From positions 1-44,406 of IMG/VR virus record IMGVR_UViG_3300035698_012812: 44,406 nucleotides of DNA; one strand, 5' to 3'. Position numbers and translations under genes: made by a program. The DNA comes from a virus. The notes beneath the pieces were generated by a model that searched no databases, was not told the DNA's origin, and worked only from the letters and a program-made list of their open reading frames with translations. Each line of letters starts with the position of its first letter. The first letter of the stretch is position 1. Shown here one piece after another: positions 37,011 to 44,406 of this stretch.

Positions 37011-38222
37011 ATGAGCGTTAATTTAGTTGATAAAAACGGCAACCAGTTCGATCTGGAGCTGAACGGAATGCAACTTCACCGTGAAGCTGCTGATAGCAAG
37101 CTGACCTTTCGTCAGCACGTAAACATGAAATTTCCCACCGCTGCAGATCAGCCTGAGACTTTCAAGCAGATGTGTGTGAGATCTGGCATGCGCTTCGAGC
37201 GAGATGCAGAGACCGGTCGCCCGTCCTCTACTCTTCGTGAAATTCTTGACCCTATTGGTTACGAAGCAGCAGACAACACAACCGGCGGTACTTACACCTC
37301 CAACCCAATGATTCCTGACTCTCGTATCCTGTTTGCTCCTGCCCTTATGGAAGCAGTTGAGAGCAAAATGATGACCAACGAGAATGACGCCACTTCAGCT
37401 TTCGAAAGCCTTGTGGGTTATCGTGAGACTGTTGCCGGTACTCGTATTGAGCAACCTGTAATTGACTACACCGGAAAAGGCGGCCCAGAAGATGCCTCAT
37501 TTTCTCGTCAAGGGCAGAACGCTCGACCAAATACCATTCTGTCAATCACAGCAAGTGATGTAAGTCGTGTTATTCCAGCAACCTCTTTTGGTCTGGAGAT
37601 TTCAGACGAAGCAATGACTTCCAGTCTTGACTTTGTAACCCGTACCATGGCTCGTTTCTACAAGAAAGCAGACTATGCAGAGTGGGTAGCCCAGATTGGA
37701 CTCTTGCTCGCTGGCAATCCTGACGCTGCTGTCACCCCTATGGATGATGGTACTGCTGCTCTTTCGACCTTTACTGCTGACTCTATTTCCTCTGCCGATC
37801 TTTCTGGTGGCGGTATCGACCAGGAAGCTTGGTTGAAGTATTTCTACAAAGACAGCATGAACATGGTACCTGACAAGATTGTATGTGACTGGGCATCAAT
37901 GTACGCTGTTGAGAAACGCGCTGATCGACCTACCAACGTAATGAACAACTCTACTGATCGTATGGATGCTCCTTACAAGGTTCTGTATCCAAAGTTCGCT
38001 GAGTCTGTTGGAATGGTTGTTATGCCTGCTGGAACCTTCCCTGCTAAAACTCTGATGGGAATTCAGTCCGCAGACGCTATCGCCAAGATCACCTCGTCCT
38101 CAGTGGCTTACAACGCACTCGAAGCTCAGGTGATGAAGCGTAGCACTGAGATGCGTTTTGATCGTGGATTTATTTTGTACAGGCAATATACGGATGCTTT
38201 TAGCACAATGACCTATGCATAA
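37011..38222 (+). CDS. Major capsid protein
   Basis: A 403-residue protein in the usual slot after protease and decoration. It has an N-terminal charged helical part (LTFRQHVNMKFP), a long beta-rich middle and a C-terminal beta region ending FDRGFILYRQYTDAFSTMTYA, consistent with an HK97-fold capsid. Codon choice is noticeably more biased (CGT, GGT) than in the early genes, as expected for the most abundant protein. A strong terminator follows. SD AAGGAG. Confidence 0.87.
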   Translation: MSVNLVDKNGNQFDLELNGMQLHREAADSKLTFRQHVNMKFPTAADQPETFKQMCVRSGMRFERDAETGRPSSTLREILDPIGYEAADNTTGGTYTSNPMIPDSRILFAPALMEAVESKMMTNENDATSAFESLVGYRETVAGTRIEQPVIDYTGKGGPEDASFSRQGQNARPNTILSITASDVSRVIPATSFGLEISDEAMTSSLDFVTRTMARFYKKADYAEWVAQIGLLLAGNPDAAVTPMDDGTAALSTFTADSISSADLSGGGIDQEAWLKYFYKDSMNMVPDKIVCDWASMYAVEKRADRPTNVMNNSTDRMDAPYKVLYPKFAESVGMVVMPAGTFPAKTLMGIQSADAIAKITSSSVAYNALEAQVMKRSTEMRFDRGFILYRQYTDAFSTMTYA

Positions 38223-38249
38223 TAGGTAGTTAGAGCTACTAGTTCTGAC

Positions 38250-38280
38250 AGCCCTTTTGACTTCGGTCAAAAGGGCTTTT
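38250..38280 (+). terminator. Intrinsic terminator with TTCG loop after the capsid gene
   Basis: A perfect 12-bp stem AGCCCTTTTGAC/GTCAAAAGGGCT closed by a TTCG tetraloop with a T run immediately after. Strong canonical terminator, likely allowing high capsid expression and reduced expression of later genes. Confidence 0.9.
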
Positions 38281-38309
38281 CTGGTAAAAACAAACTAAAG
38301 GAGAGCAAC

Positions 38310-38537
38310 ATGCCTATTAAGAGAACTACAAGTAAACAGAAACCAGCTGTCAAGCAGGAAGTTAGGCCTAAATCAAAAGTTAAGTCTGAACCCAAAGTTA
38401 TTATGTATGCCTCTAAAAAACTCAGCATGTACCACCCTTACATGAACGTGCGATTCCTTCCAGGTGTACCAACGGCATGCCAGATGGACACATGGCTTAA
38501 AGCACAAATCAATGCAGGGCTTATAGAAGAGAGATAA
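38310..38537 (+). CDS. Small hypothetical protein, 75 aa
   Basis: Lysine-rich N-terminus (RTTSKQKPAVKQEVRPKSK) then MYHPYMNVRFLPGVPT and a C-terminal helix. Similar small proteins sit after capsid genes and may assist capsid-tail joining. SD AAAGGAG. Stop overlaps the next ATG (TAATG). Confidence 0.6.
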   Translation: MPIKRTTSKQKPAVKQEVRPKSKVKSEPKVIMYASKKLSMYHPYMNVRFLPGVPTACQMDTWLKAQINAGLIEER

Positions 38538-39019
38538 TGACTATCCTCATCACTGCATACACGTCATACGACGAGGTAAGAAGCACTATCGGGATGTCAA
38601 CTGATACTCTTCCTGATACTGTACTTTCCTTGGAGCTATACGCTAACTCACTTGAATTGGCTCTTGACGACATCGACATAGCAGACACAGCCTTAAATCC
38701 TATAAAGACTGTGTTCTCTACTCTTGACCCTGTAGCAGACTCCACAGCGTACAACCTAACAAGGCTGTACGCTACTTACTCAGTGGCTTTAGAGGTTGCT
38801 GTATCCTTAAGTATGAGAGCCCCAAAAACACTTAGTGACTCAAAAGTAACGCTTACCAGATTCTCTCCAGAGTCAACTTGGAAGGACGTTATAGCGGCCA
38901 TAAAGAAAAACCTAGGGAAGCTGAAGGAAGATTTAGAGGGCATAGGTGATCAAACTGCTGCCGCGGCAACCCCGTACTTAACTGCAGTGAAGCCAACTTA
39001 CGACCCGGTACTTGGCTAA
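38537..39019 (+). CDS. Head-tail connector (adaptor-like), 160 aa
   Basis: Helical protein with DEVRSTIGMSTDTLPDTVLSLELYANSLELALDDID, the usual layout of the adaptor that docks under the portal, and AYNLTRLYATYSVALEVAVSL. SD GAGAGA and TAATG overlap with its neighbours. Function inferred from order and helical content. Confidence 0.65.
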   Translation: MTILITAYTSYDEVRSTIGMSTDTLPDTVLSLELYANSLELALDDIDIADTALNPIKTVFSTLDPVADSTAYNLTRLYATYSVALEVAVSLSMRAPKTLSDSKVTLTRFSPESTWKDVIAAIKKNLGKLKEDLEGIGDQTAAAATPYLTAVKPTYDPVLG

Positions 39020-39831
39020 TGATTTCACTTAAAGAAGCAGCAGCGTCGTTCAATAAAACAATCTTCACTGATATAAATAGTGAGAATGCCTTTGAAGCTC
39101 AAGTTCTTCCGTTCAACGATAGTCTAAGGTCCGGAGAAACTTCCAGACGCAGGATCATGGAGACTGCTCCTGAGATAGCTGTCCCTGACGTTGTAATTCA
39201 AGTCGAGACAGGTGAGGTGTTCCTGACAGCTAAAGAATCTGTAGACTTCTTCAGAGACTACGTCGTCAGAACAAAGCGACCAATAATACCAACGGATGGA
39301 AACTACGCGGTAAAGACTGTAGAGCAGATCCTTGACTCTTCAGCAGGAGTCACTGAGTGGGGCACAATACATTATACCAGACGAGAGGTACTAACAGACT
39401 CCTCAAACTATCTTGGTGGTTACACGGCAATGCTACCAGCGTCTGCGCCGATTACTGCTGGAACATACTTAGTACACGAAGCAAATTATTACCGAGCAAG
39501 TTCAGACTCCCACATTGATGAGTTTGGGTTTGCTGTTACAGAGTTAGTCAATATCCCTTCTGCCTTACAGACTCTTGACATAACAGTTAAAGGATTGTAC
39601 GACCCTGTAACTGAGACAAGTGCTGATGTAACAACTTCTTCTCTATGTGTTGTTGAAGAGAGGCTTAAGTCTTTCGAGAACACAAGGATGGACTACGTTA
39701 AGATAGAGGATGGAGACTACACAGTAAACACACTGCATCCGTGTGAGGTAGGTGATACTGTAGGAGTATTTAGCGTAGTACATAAGTACTTAGACGGTGC
39801 AGTAAATGTTTTGCACTGCCGGAGGAGTTAA
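39019..39831 (+). CDS. Head-tail joining/stopper-like protein, 270 aa
   Basis: Beta-rich protein (SADVTTSSLCVVEERL... GDYTVNTLHPCEVGDTVGVFSVVHKYLDG). It falls between the adaptor and the gp10-like neck gene. Larger than a typical stopper, so it may include an added domain. Start shares one base with the previous stop. Confidence 0.55.
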   Translation: MISLKEAAASFNKTIFTDINSENAFEAQVLPFNDSLRSGETSRRRIMETAPEIAVPDVVIQVETGEVFLTAKESVDFFRDYVVRTKRPIIPTDGNYAVKTVEQILDSSAGVTEWGTIHYTRREVLTDSSNYLGGYTAMLPASAPITAGTYLVHEANYYRASSDSHIDEFGFAVTELVNIPSALQTLDITVKGLYDPVTETSADVTTSSLCVVEERLKSFENTRMDYVKIEDGDYTVNTLHPCEVGDTVGVFSVVHKYLDGAVNVLHCRRS

Positions 39832-39834
39832 ACC

Positions 39835-40365
39835 ATGGCAAATTTCTCTTTTGATATGCCTGGCCTTATGCGGCACTTGAGGATAGCGAAAAGTAAAATA
39901 TCTGATAAGCGCGTTAAGGAAGTACTGCGTGAAGAGGTTATAAACGCCTACACCGTAGCAGCTTACGAGACCCCACAATATTCTGGTTATCTTGTATCTA
40001 ACTTGAGAATTCAGGTCAACGGTATAGGAGATGGAGTAGCTACTGACCTAGAGGAGGCACACAACAATTGGCACGAACTAGGTAAGTCTTACGGCGGAAT
40101 CAAACAGAAAGGTGACGAATACGCCATTGGAATAGCGTCAACTTACAACAGATGGTTCAATAATTTTGCTACAGATCCTGCTTTTAGTATGAGTGACAGA
40201 GTTGAAATTAAGTACATAAATGCCCCACATTGGAGAACTGCAGAAGCAGGAGTAAAACTAAGGGACGTAAACGCCCCGGGAAGAGCCCTAGCCACGGCTA
40301 AAGAGAAGATCCACTGGAATAGGAGTGGCTGGCTGTACGGCACCAGTACTGGAGGTATGATATAA
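39835..40365 (+). CDS. Tail completion/neck protein (HK97 gp10-like), 176 aa
   Basis: Contains LREEVINAYTVAAYETPQYSGYLVSNLRIQV and later EIKYINAPHWRTAEAG, a layout typical of HK97 gp10-like tail completion proteins. SD GGAGGAG, located four bases past the previous stop. Stop overlaps the tail-terminator ATG (TAATG). Confidence 0.65.
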   Translation: MANFSFDMPGLMRHLRIAKSKISDKRVKEVLREEVINAYTVAAYETPQYSGYLVSNLRIQVNGIGDGVATDLEEAHNNWHELGKSYGGIKQKGDEYAIGIASTYNRWFNNFATDPAFSMSDRVEIKYINAPHWRTAEAGVKLRDVNAPGRALATAKEKIHWNRSGWLYGTSTGGMI

Positions 40366-40769
40366 TGAGTTGTCTTATTGGTGGACTAACTGTTGAGGAA
40401 GCAAGACAAGAGGTTGTAGCTTATTTTGAAAGTAACTACACTCTAGCTCACGACGTTATCTACCCAAGAGAAAAAGAACCAGATTTAGAAAGTAGAGAAA
40501 ATTCGTTTATTCTTTTGGATATAACTGGTATAGGTAAAGAACAGGCTGGTATGGGTTTGAGGGAATTCATCACAGACAAGTTCCTAGATATATCTTTATG
40601 GACAAGAGAGTATTCTGGAATGAAAGAGACAAGTGAGTTCGAGGACTTCGTAGACACCTTAGCAATTAATACTGTTAACGGTGTCTTGTATGGATCTCCA
40701 AGGCCGCTGTCCGATAAAGACTTTAAAGGGTGGACTGTCAACACGATACTCCTCCCATTCAAATTTTAG
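40365..40769 (+). CDS. Tail terminator protein, 134 aa
   Basis: Alpha/beta protein with ENSFILLDITGIGKEQAGMG and LDISLWTREYSG. Its place between the neck protein and the tube protein, and its size, fit the tail terminator that caps the tube. Confidence 0.65.
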   Translation: MSCLIGGLTVEEARQEVVAYFESNYTLAHDVIYPREKEPDLESRENSFILLDITGIGKEQAGMGLREFITDKFLDISLWTREYSGMKETSEFEDFVDTLAINTVNGVLYGSPRPLSDKDFKGWTVNTILLPFKF

Positions 40770-40780
40770 GAGATATTATT

Positions 40781-41530
40781 ATGACTCAGGAAGGAAATTT
40801 TGTAGTAGCCCAGGCATCCAAGCTGATGATCTATGCTGGTAAGTCTGATGAAGTTCTTGTACGTGGTCTGAATAGCATGACTCTTCCAGTTGGTTGGACG
40901 AGCTCAATGACTACCATTTCAGAGTTTGGTGTGCCTGTTGATATTCAGGTGTCCTCCGGACTTACTTATGATACCATAAGCTGTGGGGGTAATTTTACCC
41001 TGAAGGACAAAACTCAGGCAGCTTTCCGTAAGTGGGCGCTTAATGCAACCAAAGTCACTGATATGAGGTTCTATCTGGACAACTGCTCATTTTGTTGTTT
41101 AGATTTGATAAGTGATCCTGGAGGTTACATGCAGATAGGGACAATGTCTGCCCCTACTGCCACTAAGTCTGAAGCCTACAGTTTCACATTCGACATCGCA
41201 CCCGCAGGTCAGTCTACAATATTCGAAAACCATCGCGGAGGAACTGATCTTACTTTTGTTGCTGATACTGGTACTGGTGCAACTTGTACTGATTCAGCAT
41301 CTCTGTTTATTGAAAATGGTTTTACTGTAGGTCAGGTCTGTTACGCTGATTATGTTGGTGGTCTTGATCCACTTGTACTAAAGATCAGTGCAGTAGTTGC
41401 TGGTCAGCTGACTTTCGAACAGGCAGTCGGCGACGAAGCATCTGTACCTGATTTCTCTGGTATTGCAACCACCAAAATCTCCAGCGGTGAGGCGATGGCA
41501 TTTGACACTTCTGCCACTACCTGCGTATAA
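40781..41530 (+). CDS. Major tail (tube) protein, 249 aa
   Basis: The ATG reading MTQEGNFVVAQASKLMIYAG has AGGAG upstream; a longer frame has no SD. Beta-rich with STIFENHRGGTDLTFVADTG and a C-terminal region rich in Thr/Ala. It is the only tube-type gene found and is followed by the tail-assembly chaperone across a moron, as in siphoviruses. Confidence 0.75.
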   Translation: MTQEGNFVVAQASKLMIYAGKSDEVLVRGLNSMTLPVGWTSSMTTISEFGVPVDIQVSSGLTYDTISCGGNFTLKDKTQAAFRKWALNATKVTDMRFYLDNCSFCCLDLISDPGGYMQIGTMSAPTATKSEAYSFTFDIAPAGQSTIFENHRGGTDLTFVADTGTGATCTDSASLFIENGFTVGQVCYADYVGGLDPLVLKISAVVAGQLTFEQAVGDEASVPDFSGIATTKISSGEAMAFDTSATTCV

Positions 41531-41551
41531 AGTACCATCTCTCCTCTCCCA

Positions 41552-41578
41552 GTGCCCGTGACACTTTGTCACGGGCAC
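41552..41578. terminator. Convergent stem-loop between tail tube and moron
   Basis: A perfect 12-bp stem (GTGCCCGTGACA/TGTCACGGGCAC) with a three-base loop between the plus-strand tube gene and the end of the minus-strand endonuclease. Neither strand has a strong T run. Probably a shared transcript end or RNA stabiliser. Confidence 0.5.
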
Positions 41579-41590
41579 ACCTACTTATTA

Positions 41591-42193
41591 CTAGGTCGGG
41601 TACCCGTACTCTATTACCGCTTTCATCACTTCTTTATTATTTTCAATGAATGACAATGGAAACACCTCTGCCGGGTCCCTGCCGTAGTGTACAACCTGCA
41701 ACCATATGTTTCTTTCTGTAACGAATTCTCCCATCTCAGCCAGACATAAAGTACCCCACCACTTCTCGAACAATACAACACCCATGGAACAGTAACTTGC
41801 TGGTAACACTGAATTTAGAGTGATAAAGCCATGAGGGAAGTCCTCCACCTTAAGTTTGTCACAATAGTTGCTGTCAAAGAACAGGCCTGCGGACCAGCGG
41901 TTTATCTGTATGAAGTATGGCACCCTAATTATCTTGTACCCCATAGATGCGTAAACAACATCCTTCTTAACGTCTGCTAGTATGGTCTTAGGGCTGGTGA
42001 AGTGGTAGTGACCATCAAACTCCACTATCAGCATTAAATCGTCGCATCTGTAGTCAGGCCTGTTCTTTAGCCCAGAGTTTGGCACCACCCTATTGTGTAT
42101 GAATTCATTACTTGGGTACAGTGTGATGAGGATGTCACCTAACTTCTCCTCGGTTAAGTACGCTTCTGATTTTTCAAACTCTGTTATATGCAT
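41591..42193 (-). CDS. EDxHD/Vsr-like homing endonuclease, 200 aa
   Basis: The core reads RPDYRCDDLMLIVEFDGHYHFT, then VKKDVVYASMGYKIIRVPYF, which resembles the EDxHD branch of the PD-(D/E)XK family (small homing endonucleases related to Vsr). The remaining C-terminal part is basic and aromatic. SD GGGAG. It lies on the strand opposite the structural genes, next to a lipoprotein and RHH pair, as part of a moron-like cassette. Confidence 0.75.
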   Translation of the reverse strand: MHITEFEKSEAYLTEEKLGDILITLYPSNEFIHNRVVPNSGLKNRPDYRCDDLMLIVEFDGHYHFTSPKTILADVKKDVVYASMGYKIIRVPYFIQINRWSAGLFFDSNYCDKLKVEDFPHGFITLNSVLPASYCSMGVVLFEKWWGTLCLAEMGEFVTERNIWLQVVHYGRDPAEVFPLSFIENNKEVMKAVIEYGYPT

Positions 42194-42206
42194 AATTTAG
42201 CTCCCA

Positions 42207-42431
42207 TTACCAACTCACCCTATAAGTAGAAGACTTTCCACCAACTTGTTTAACCTTTATGTAGTGCACATTTCTCTTTCCAACCATCTTGTGAGCCTTG
42301 CAATGTGTGTTAAACCATAATACCTTCTGAACTGTGTCTACTCTAGGTTGCATCTCTAAACACTGTGTGTCTGAGTATTGCTTAGCGCAGCCTGTCACTG
42401 TTAGCAGGTAAAATATTATTAAGTACCTCAT
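42207..42431 (-). CDS. Small lipoprotein, 74 aa
   Basis: The ATG reading MRYLIIFYLLTVTGCAKQ has GGAG upstream. A lipobox (TVTGC) follows a hydrophobic segment, so the protein should be lipid-modified at Cys and kept in the envelope. Rest is polar. Phage lipoproteins of this size commonly block superinfection or alter the surface. Confidence 0.7.
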   Translation of the reverse strand: MRYLIIFYLLTVTGCAKQYSDTQCLEMQPRVDTVQKVLWFNTHCKAHKMVGKRNVHYIKVKQVGGKSSTYRVSW

Positions 42432-42552
42432 CTTTTTCAATCTCCTTCTCTATTAACCTTCTTATAACAGCCGGGTAAGATCTCCCTGATTTTTTCATCT
42501 CACCACTAACCCAATCATCATGCTCTCTTTCTAGGTATAGAGTCTTTCTCAT
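42382..42552 (-). CDS. Ribbon-helix-helix regulator, 56 aa
   Basis: Begins MRKTLYLEREHDDWVSGEM, then KKSGRSYPAVIRRLIEKEIEK. The short beta strand (TLYLE) and two helices match the ribbon-helix-helix fold. SD AAAGGAGG is excellent. Overlaps the lipoprotein gene by 50 bases; its promoter is perfect sigma-70. It probably controls the moron. Confidence 0.7.
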   Translation of the reverse strand: MRKTLYLEREHDDWVSGEMKKSGRSYPAVIRRLIEKEIEKDEVLNNILPANSDRLR

Positions 42553-42574
42553 TTGAATCACCTCCTTTAACCTC

Positions 42575-42603
42575 TTTATACATCCACTACTAGTGCTTGT
42601 CAA
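42575..42603 (-). promoter_or_regulatory. Consensus sigma-70 promoter of the moron
   Basis: TTGACA (42598-42603), 17 bases, TATAAA (42575-42580) reading leftward. Best promoter match in the window. It gives a transcript leading through the RHH, lipoprotein and endonuclease genes, so the cassette can be expressed independently of the late operon. Confidence 0.85.
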
Positions 42604-42708
42604 TTGTTATTTTCTATGCTACTATCTTTTCAGTCCTGATCCATGCCCTCCAATGGCGGTTGGTATGGTGACGGACTACACTTAACCGCCGACACAGGAG
42701 GCACCATT

Positions 42709-43098
42709 ATGTTTACACCTACACTCACCGCTGACATTGAAGAGACTTTTGAAGTTGAAGAATCAGACGCTAAAGTAGTTATCAAGTACTTGCGGCCTGG
42801 CGTACTGAACACTATCACTCAATCCTCAATGCAACTCTCTGCAAAACAACACGATACCGCTGATATGAGATCTGAGATCTCATTCAACCTCACAAAGAAA
42901 AACCGTGACATCGTATTTGCTTGCGTGAAGAAGTGGTCTGGCTTTACAAATTCAGACAGTGAGCCAATGAAGTTTACTCGTAACAATCTTGCCAAGATGA
43001 TTGATGAGAGTGACGAGTTCGTTGACTGGGTAGTAGAGAAGCAAGAAGGGATGGCTGAGAAGATCGAGTCTCAAGGCGAGGCAGTAGCAAAAAACTAA
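42709..43098 (+). CDS. Tail assembly chaperone, short form (gpG-like), 129 aa
   Basis: The ATG reading MFTPTLTADIEETFEVEE has AGGAGG upstream. Ends AKIESQGEAVAKN at TAA. The C-terminal sequence contains the slippery heptamer A AAA AAC that lets a fraction of ribosomes enter the longer frame. Beta then helical layout fits lambda gpG. Confidence 0.75.
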   Translation: MFTPTLTADIEETFEVEESDAKVVIKYLRPGVLNTITQSSMQLSAKQHDTADMRSEISFNLTKKNRDIVFACVKKWSGFTNSDSEPMKFTRNNLAKMIDESDEFVDWVVEKQEGMAEKIESQGEAVAKN

Positions 43099-43460
43099 GG
43101 GATCTCGGGGAGTTTAACAGCGAGGTAAATAGGCTTTCCTGCAGAGACTGCAGGGACGCCCATTCCCGCACGATGGAGGATCCGCCGTGCATAACCTGCT
43201 TCCCGGGAGTACATGAGTACAACACTGCTGCTTTCGAAGTACACTCTCAACTGGCAGGGCAGTATGTAATGTCAATGAGCGGAGCAGTTTCACTTAATGT
43301 CATGGCAATACATAAAACCTTAGATTGTTATGGAGTTCCTTACGATGAAGACAGGTTGGAATTGATAACTAAAGTACAGCACATAGAGAGTTCGTCACTG
43401 TCCTTTCAATACGCTGAAGCTAAGGCTGTTGCTGCGGCAAAAGCAAGATCTAAGAAATAG
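42709..43460 (+). CDS. Tail assembly chaperone G-T fusion by -1 frameshift, 250 aa
   Basis: Reading join(42709..43095, 43095..43460): after the A AAA AAC heptamer the -1 frame runs KLRDLGEFNSEVNRLSCRDC without a stop into MEDPPCITCFPGVHEYNTAA and onward to RSKK. The fused tail adds two CxxC pairs (CRDC and CITC), suggesting a zinc knuckle. The ratio of G to G-T products controls tail assembly in lambda and is expected here. The ATG at 43173 lacks a clear SD, consistent with expression only as a fusion. Confidence 0.85.
43089..43095 (+). other. Programmed -1 frameshift site A AAA AAC
   Basis: Classical X XXY YYZ heptamer, in frame at the end of the short chaperone, immediately before its TAA stop. 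The downstream -1 frame is open for 366 bases. Confidence 0.85.
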
Positions 43461-43488
43461 GCAAGCCTACAAAAGGCTTGCCTTTTTT
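43459..43488 (+). terminator. Intrinsic terminator after the tail chaperone
   Basis: A perfect 10-bp stem AGGCAAGCCT/AGGCTTGCCT with ACAAA loop, then TTTTT. It overlaps the chaperone's stop codon, and leads into the tape-measure gene. Confidence 0.9.
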
Positions 43489-43546
43489 GTTCTGTGTAGT
43501 ACGCTGATCACAGGTATACCAATATAACAAATTCAAAGGCCTCCTA

Positions 43547-44406
43547 ATGTCAGAATTCATCAGTCTCGGAATAGATCCATCGGATATAAGAAGTCTGAAA
43601 GACGGATACAAACATATAGAAGAGATTGGCGTCAAGGCCAATCTGACAGACAAGCAAATTAGATCTCTTAAGAAGTCGTTAGAAGATGCTATCGCCGCAA
43701 TGGCGAAGATAACAACCCAAGACCCATTCAAAAATCTAGCAAAAAACACAGGAAAAGCCAAAGCAGCATTCAAAGAACTGACAACAGAAACAAAAAAATA
43801 CTATAGTGAAGGAAGTAAGGCCTTAAAAGATACTTCTTTCATGAAAACAACGCGTGAGGCCAAAGCACTGCTTCTTGTAGAGAAGCAACTAAACAGGGAG
43901 ATAGAAAAACAAGCAGCGGTAGTAAAAGAACTGGCAGTTGTTTCTGGTCAAGGCGGAGCAGTACTTAGAGCAGAAGCTAGAAAGCTAAGAATTGCAGAGG
44001 CACAAACTCTAGAACTGAAAAAACAGTTAGGGGTTATTGGCATAAAGACATCTGCCGAAGGTAAAAGTTACGCTGCACTGAAGAAACAACTAGCAATACT
44101 ACATGAAACCAACACACTTGAGAAGGGTATAGCAGCTACAAGGGCAGCAGCAGATAAAGCGGGTAAAGACCTAAGAACATCTGAATTAAGAAAGCAAGGG
44201 GCTCTACTAACCACCACAAACAGCTTGGAGAGGGGTATAGCCTCCATGAGGGCCGCTGCGGATAAGGCTGGTAAAGACCTAAGATCAGAGGCTTTAAAGA
44301 AACAGATACGTCTCCTCAACGAAACAAACAGCTTGGAGAAAGGCCTAGCAGCTACAAGGGCAGCGGCAGACAAAGCAGGTAAAGACCTAAGATCAGAGGC
44401 TTTAAA
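43547..44406 (+). CDS. Tape measure protein, N-terminal part, continues past the window
   Basis: Begins MSEFISLGIDPSDIRSLKDG and is almost purely helical, with many Lys, Ala and Glu residues. From residue 188 a 36-residue repeat appears. The place directly after the chaperone fusion and the long helical build fit a tape-measure protein that sets tail length. SD is a weak AAGG nine bases upstream. The gene is open to the window edge. Confidence 0.8.
   Translation, partial: MSEFISLGIDPSDIRSLKDGYKHIEEIGVKANLTDKQIRSLKKSLEDAIAAMAKITTQDPFKNLAKNTGKAKAAFKELTTETKKYYSEGSKALKDTSFMKTTREAKALLLVEKQLNREIEKQAAVVKELAVVSGQGGAVLRAEARKLRIAEAQTLELKKQLGVIGIKTSAEGKSYAALKKQLAILHETNTLEKGIAATRAAADKAGKDLRTSELRKQGALLTTTNSLERGIASMRAAADKAGKDLRSEALKKQIRLLNETNSLEKGLAATRAAADKAGKDLRSEAL
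44108..44406 (+). repeat. 108-bp in-frame repeat in the tape measure gene
   Basis: Units start at 44108, 44216 and 44324 (third incomplete), each coding TNSLEKG..ATRAAADKAGKDLR with variation at the ends. Tandem change of unit number would alter tail length in 36-residue steps. Confidence 0.85.

Overview
The window is part of a double-stranded DNA tailed-phage genome (Caudoviricetes). The evidence is a complete head-to-tail morphogenesis run on the plus strand: GpA-type terminase, portal, S49 head protease with a nested scaffold, decoration protein, major capsid protein, connectors, tail terminator, tail tube, a frameshifted tail-assembly chaperone and the start of a repeat-rich tape measure. 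There is one tube gene and no sheath, so a siphovirus is most likely. Consensus sigma-70-like promoters, strong Shine-Dalgarno (SD) sites and a lipobox moron suggest a bacterial host, probably Gram-negative. I cannot name the host. No integrase or tRNA was recognised.

Layout. (1) Positions 1-22114, all minus strand: replication and recombination genes (SbcC-like ATPase, SbcD-like phosphoesterase, RecU-like nuclease, Rha-like regulator, a 1011-residue family A DNA polymerase with fused 5' nuclease, an ExoX-like exonuclease, a possible ssDNA-binding protein, an SNF2 helicase and a J-domain protein), followed by about 12 kb of closely packed small genes, mostly of unknown function and often coupled by ATGA or TAATG overlaps. 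(2) About 22115-22250: a divergent control region. (3) 22251-25878, plus strand: a Cro-like regulator, an AEP primase-SF3 helicase, a 291-bp region built on a 78-bp inverted repeat (best origin candidate), and a small protein resembling the primase C-terminus. (4) 25889-30111: an AT-rich accessory region with small minus-strand genes, three copies of a palindromic promoter element, a putative small RNA with its own terminator, a palindromic operator array and duplicated C-terminal coding tails. (5) 30112-44406: the plus-strand late region, interrupted by minus-strand insertions (an HNH endonuclease between terminase and portal, and a three-gene moron between tail tube and tail chaperone).

How the parts work together. 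The leftward operon supplies the fork polymerase, nucleases and helicase. The rightward operon supplies priming, unwinding and probably origin recognition. The ribbon-helix-helix gene at 30112, probably leaderless and surrounded by operator repeats, sits at the entrance to the late genes and is a good candidate switch. The strongest candidates for new biology are the inverted repeat next to the primase with its standalone C-terminal-like partner, the palindromic promoter family with the small RNA, and an 18-residue C-terminal peptide present twice with only synonymous differences.

All calls come from reading motifs in the sequence. No database search was run.
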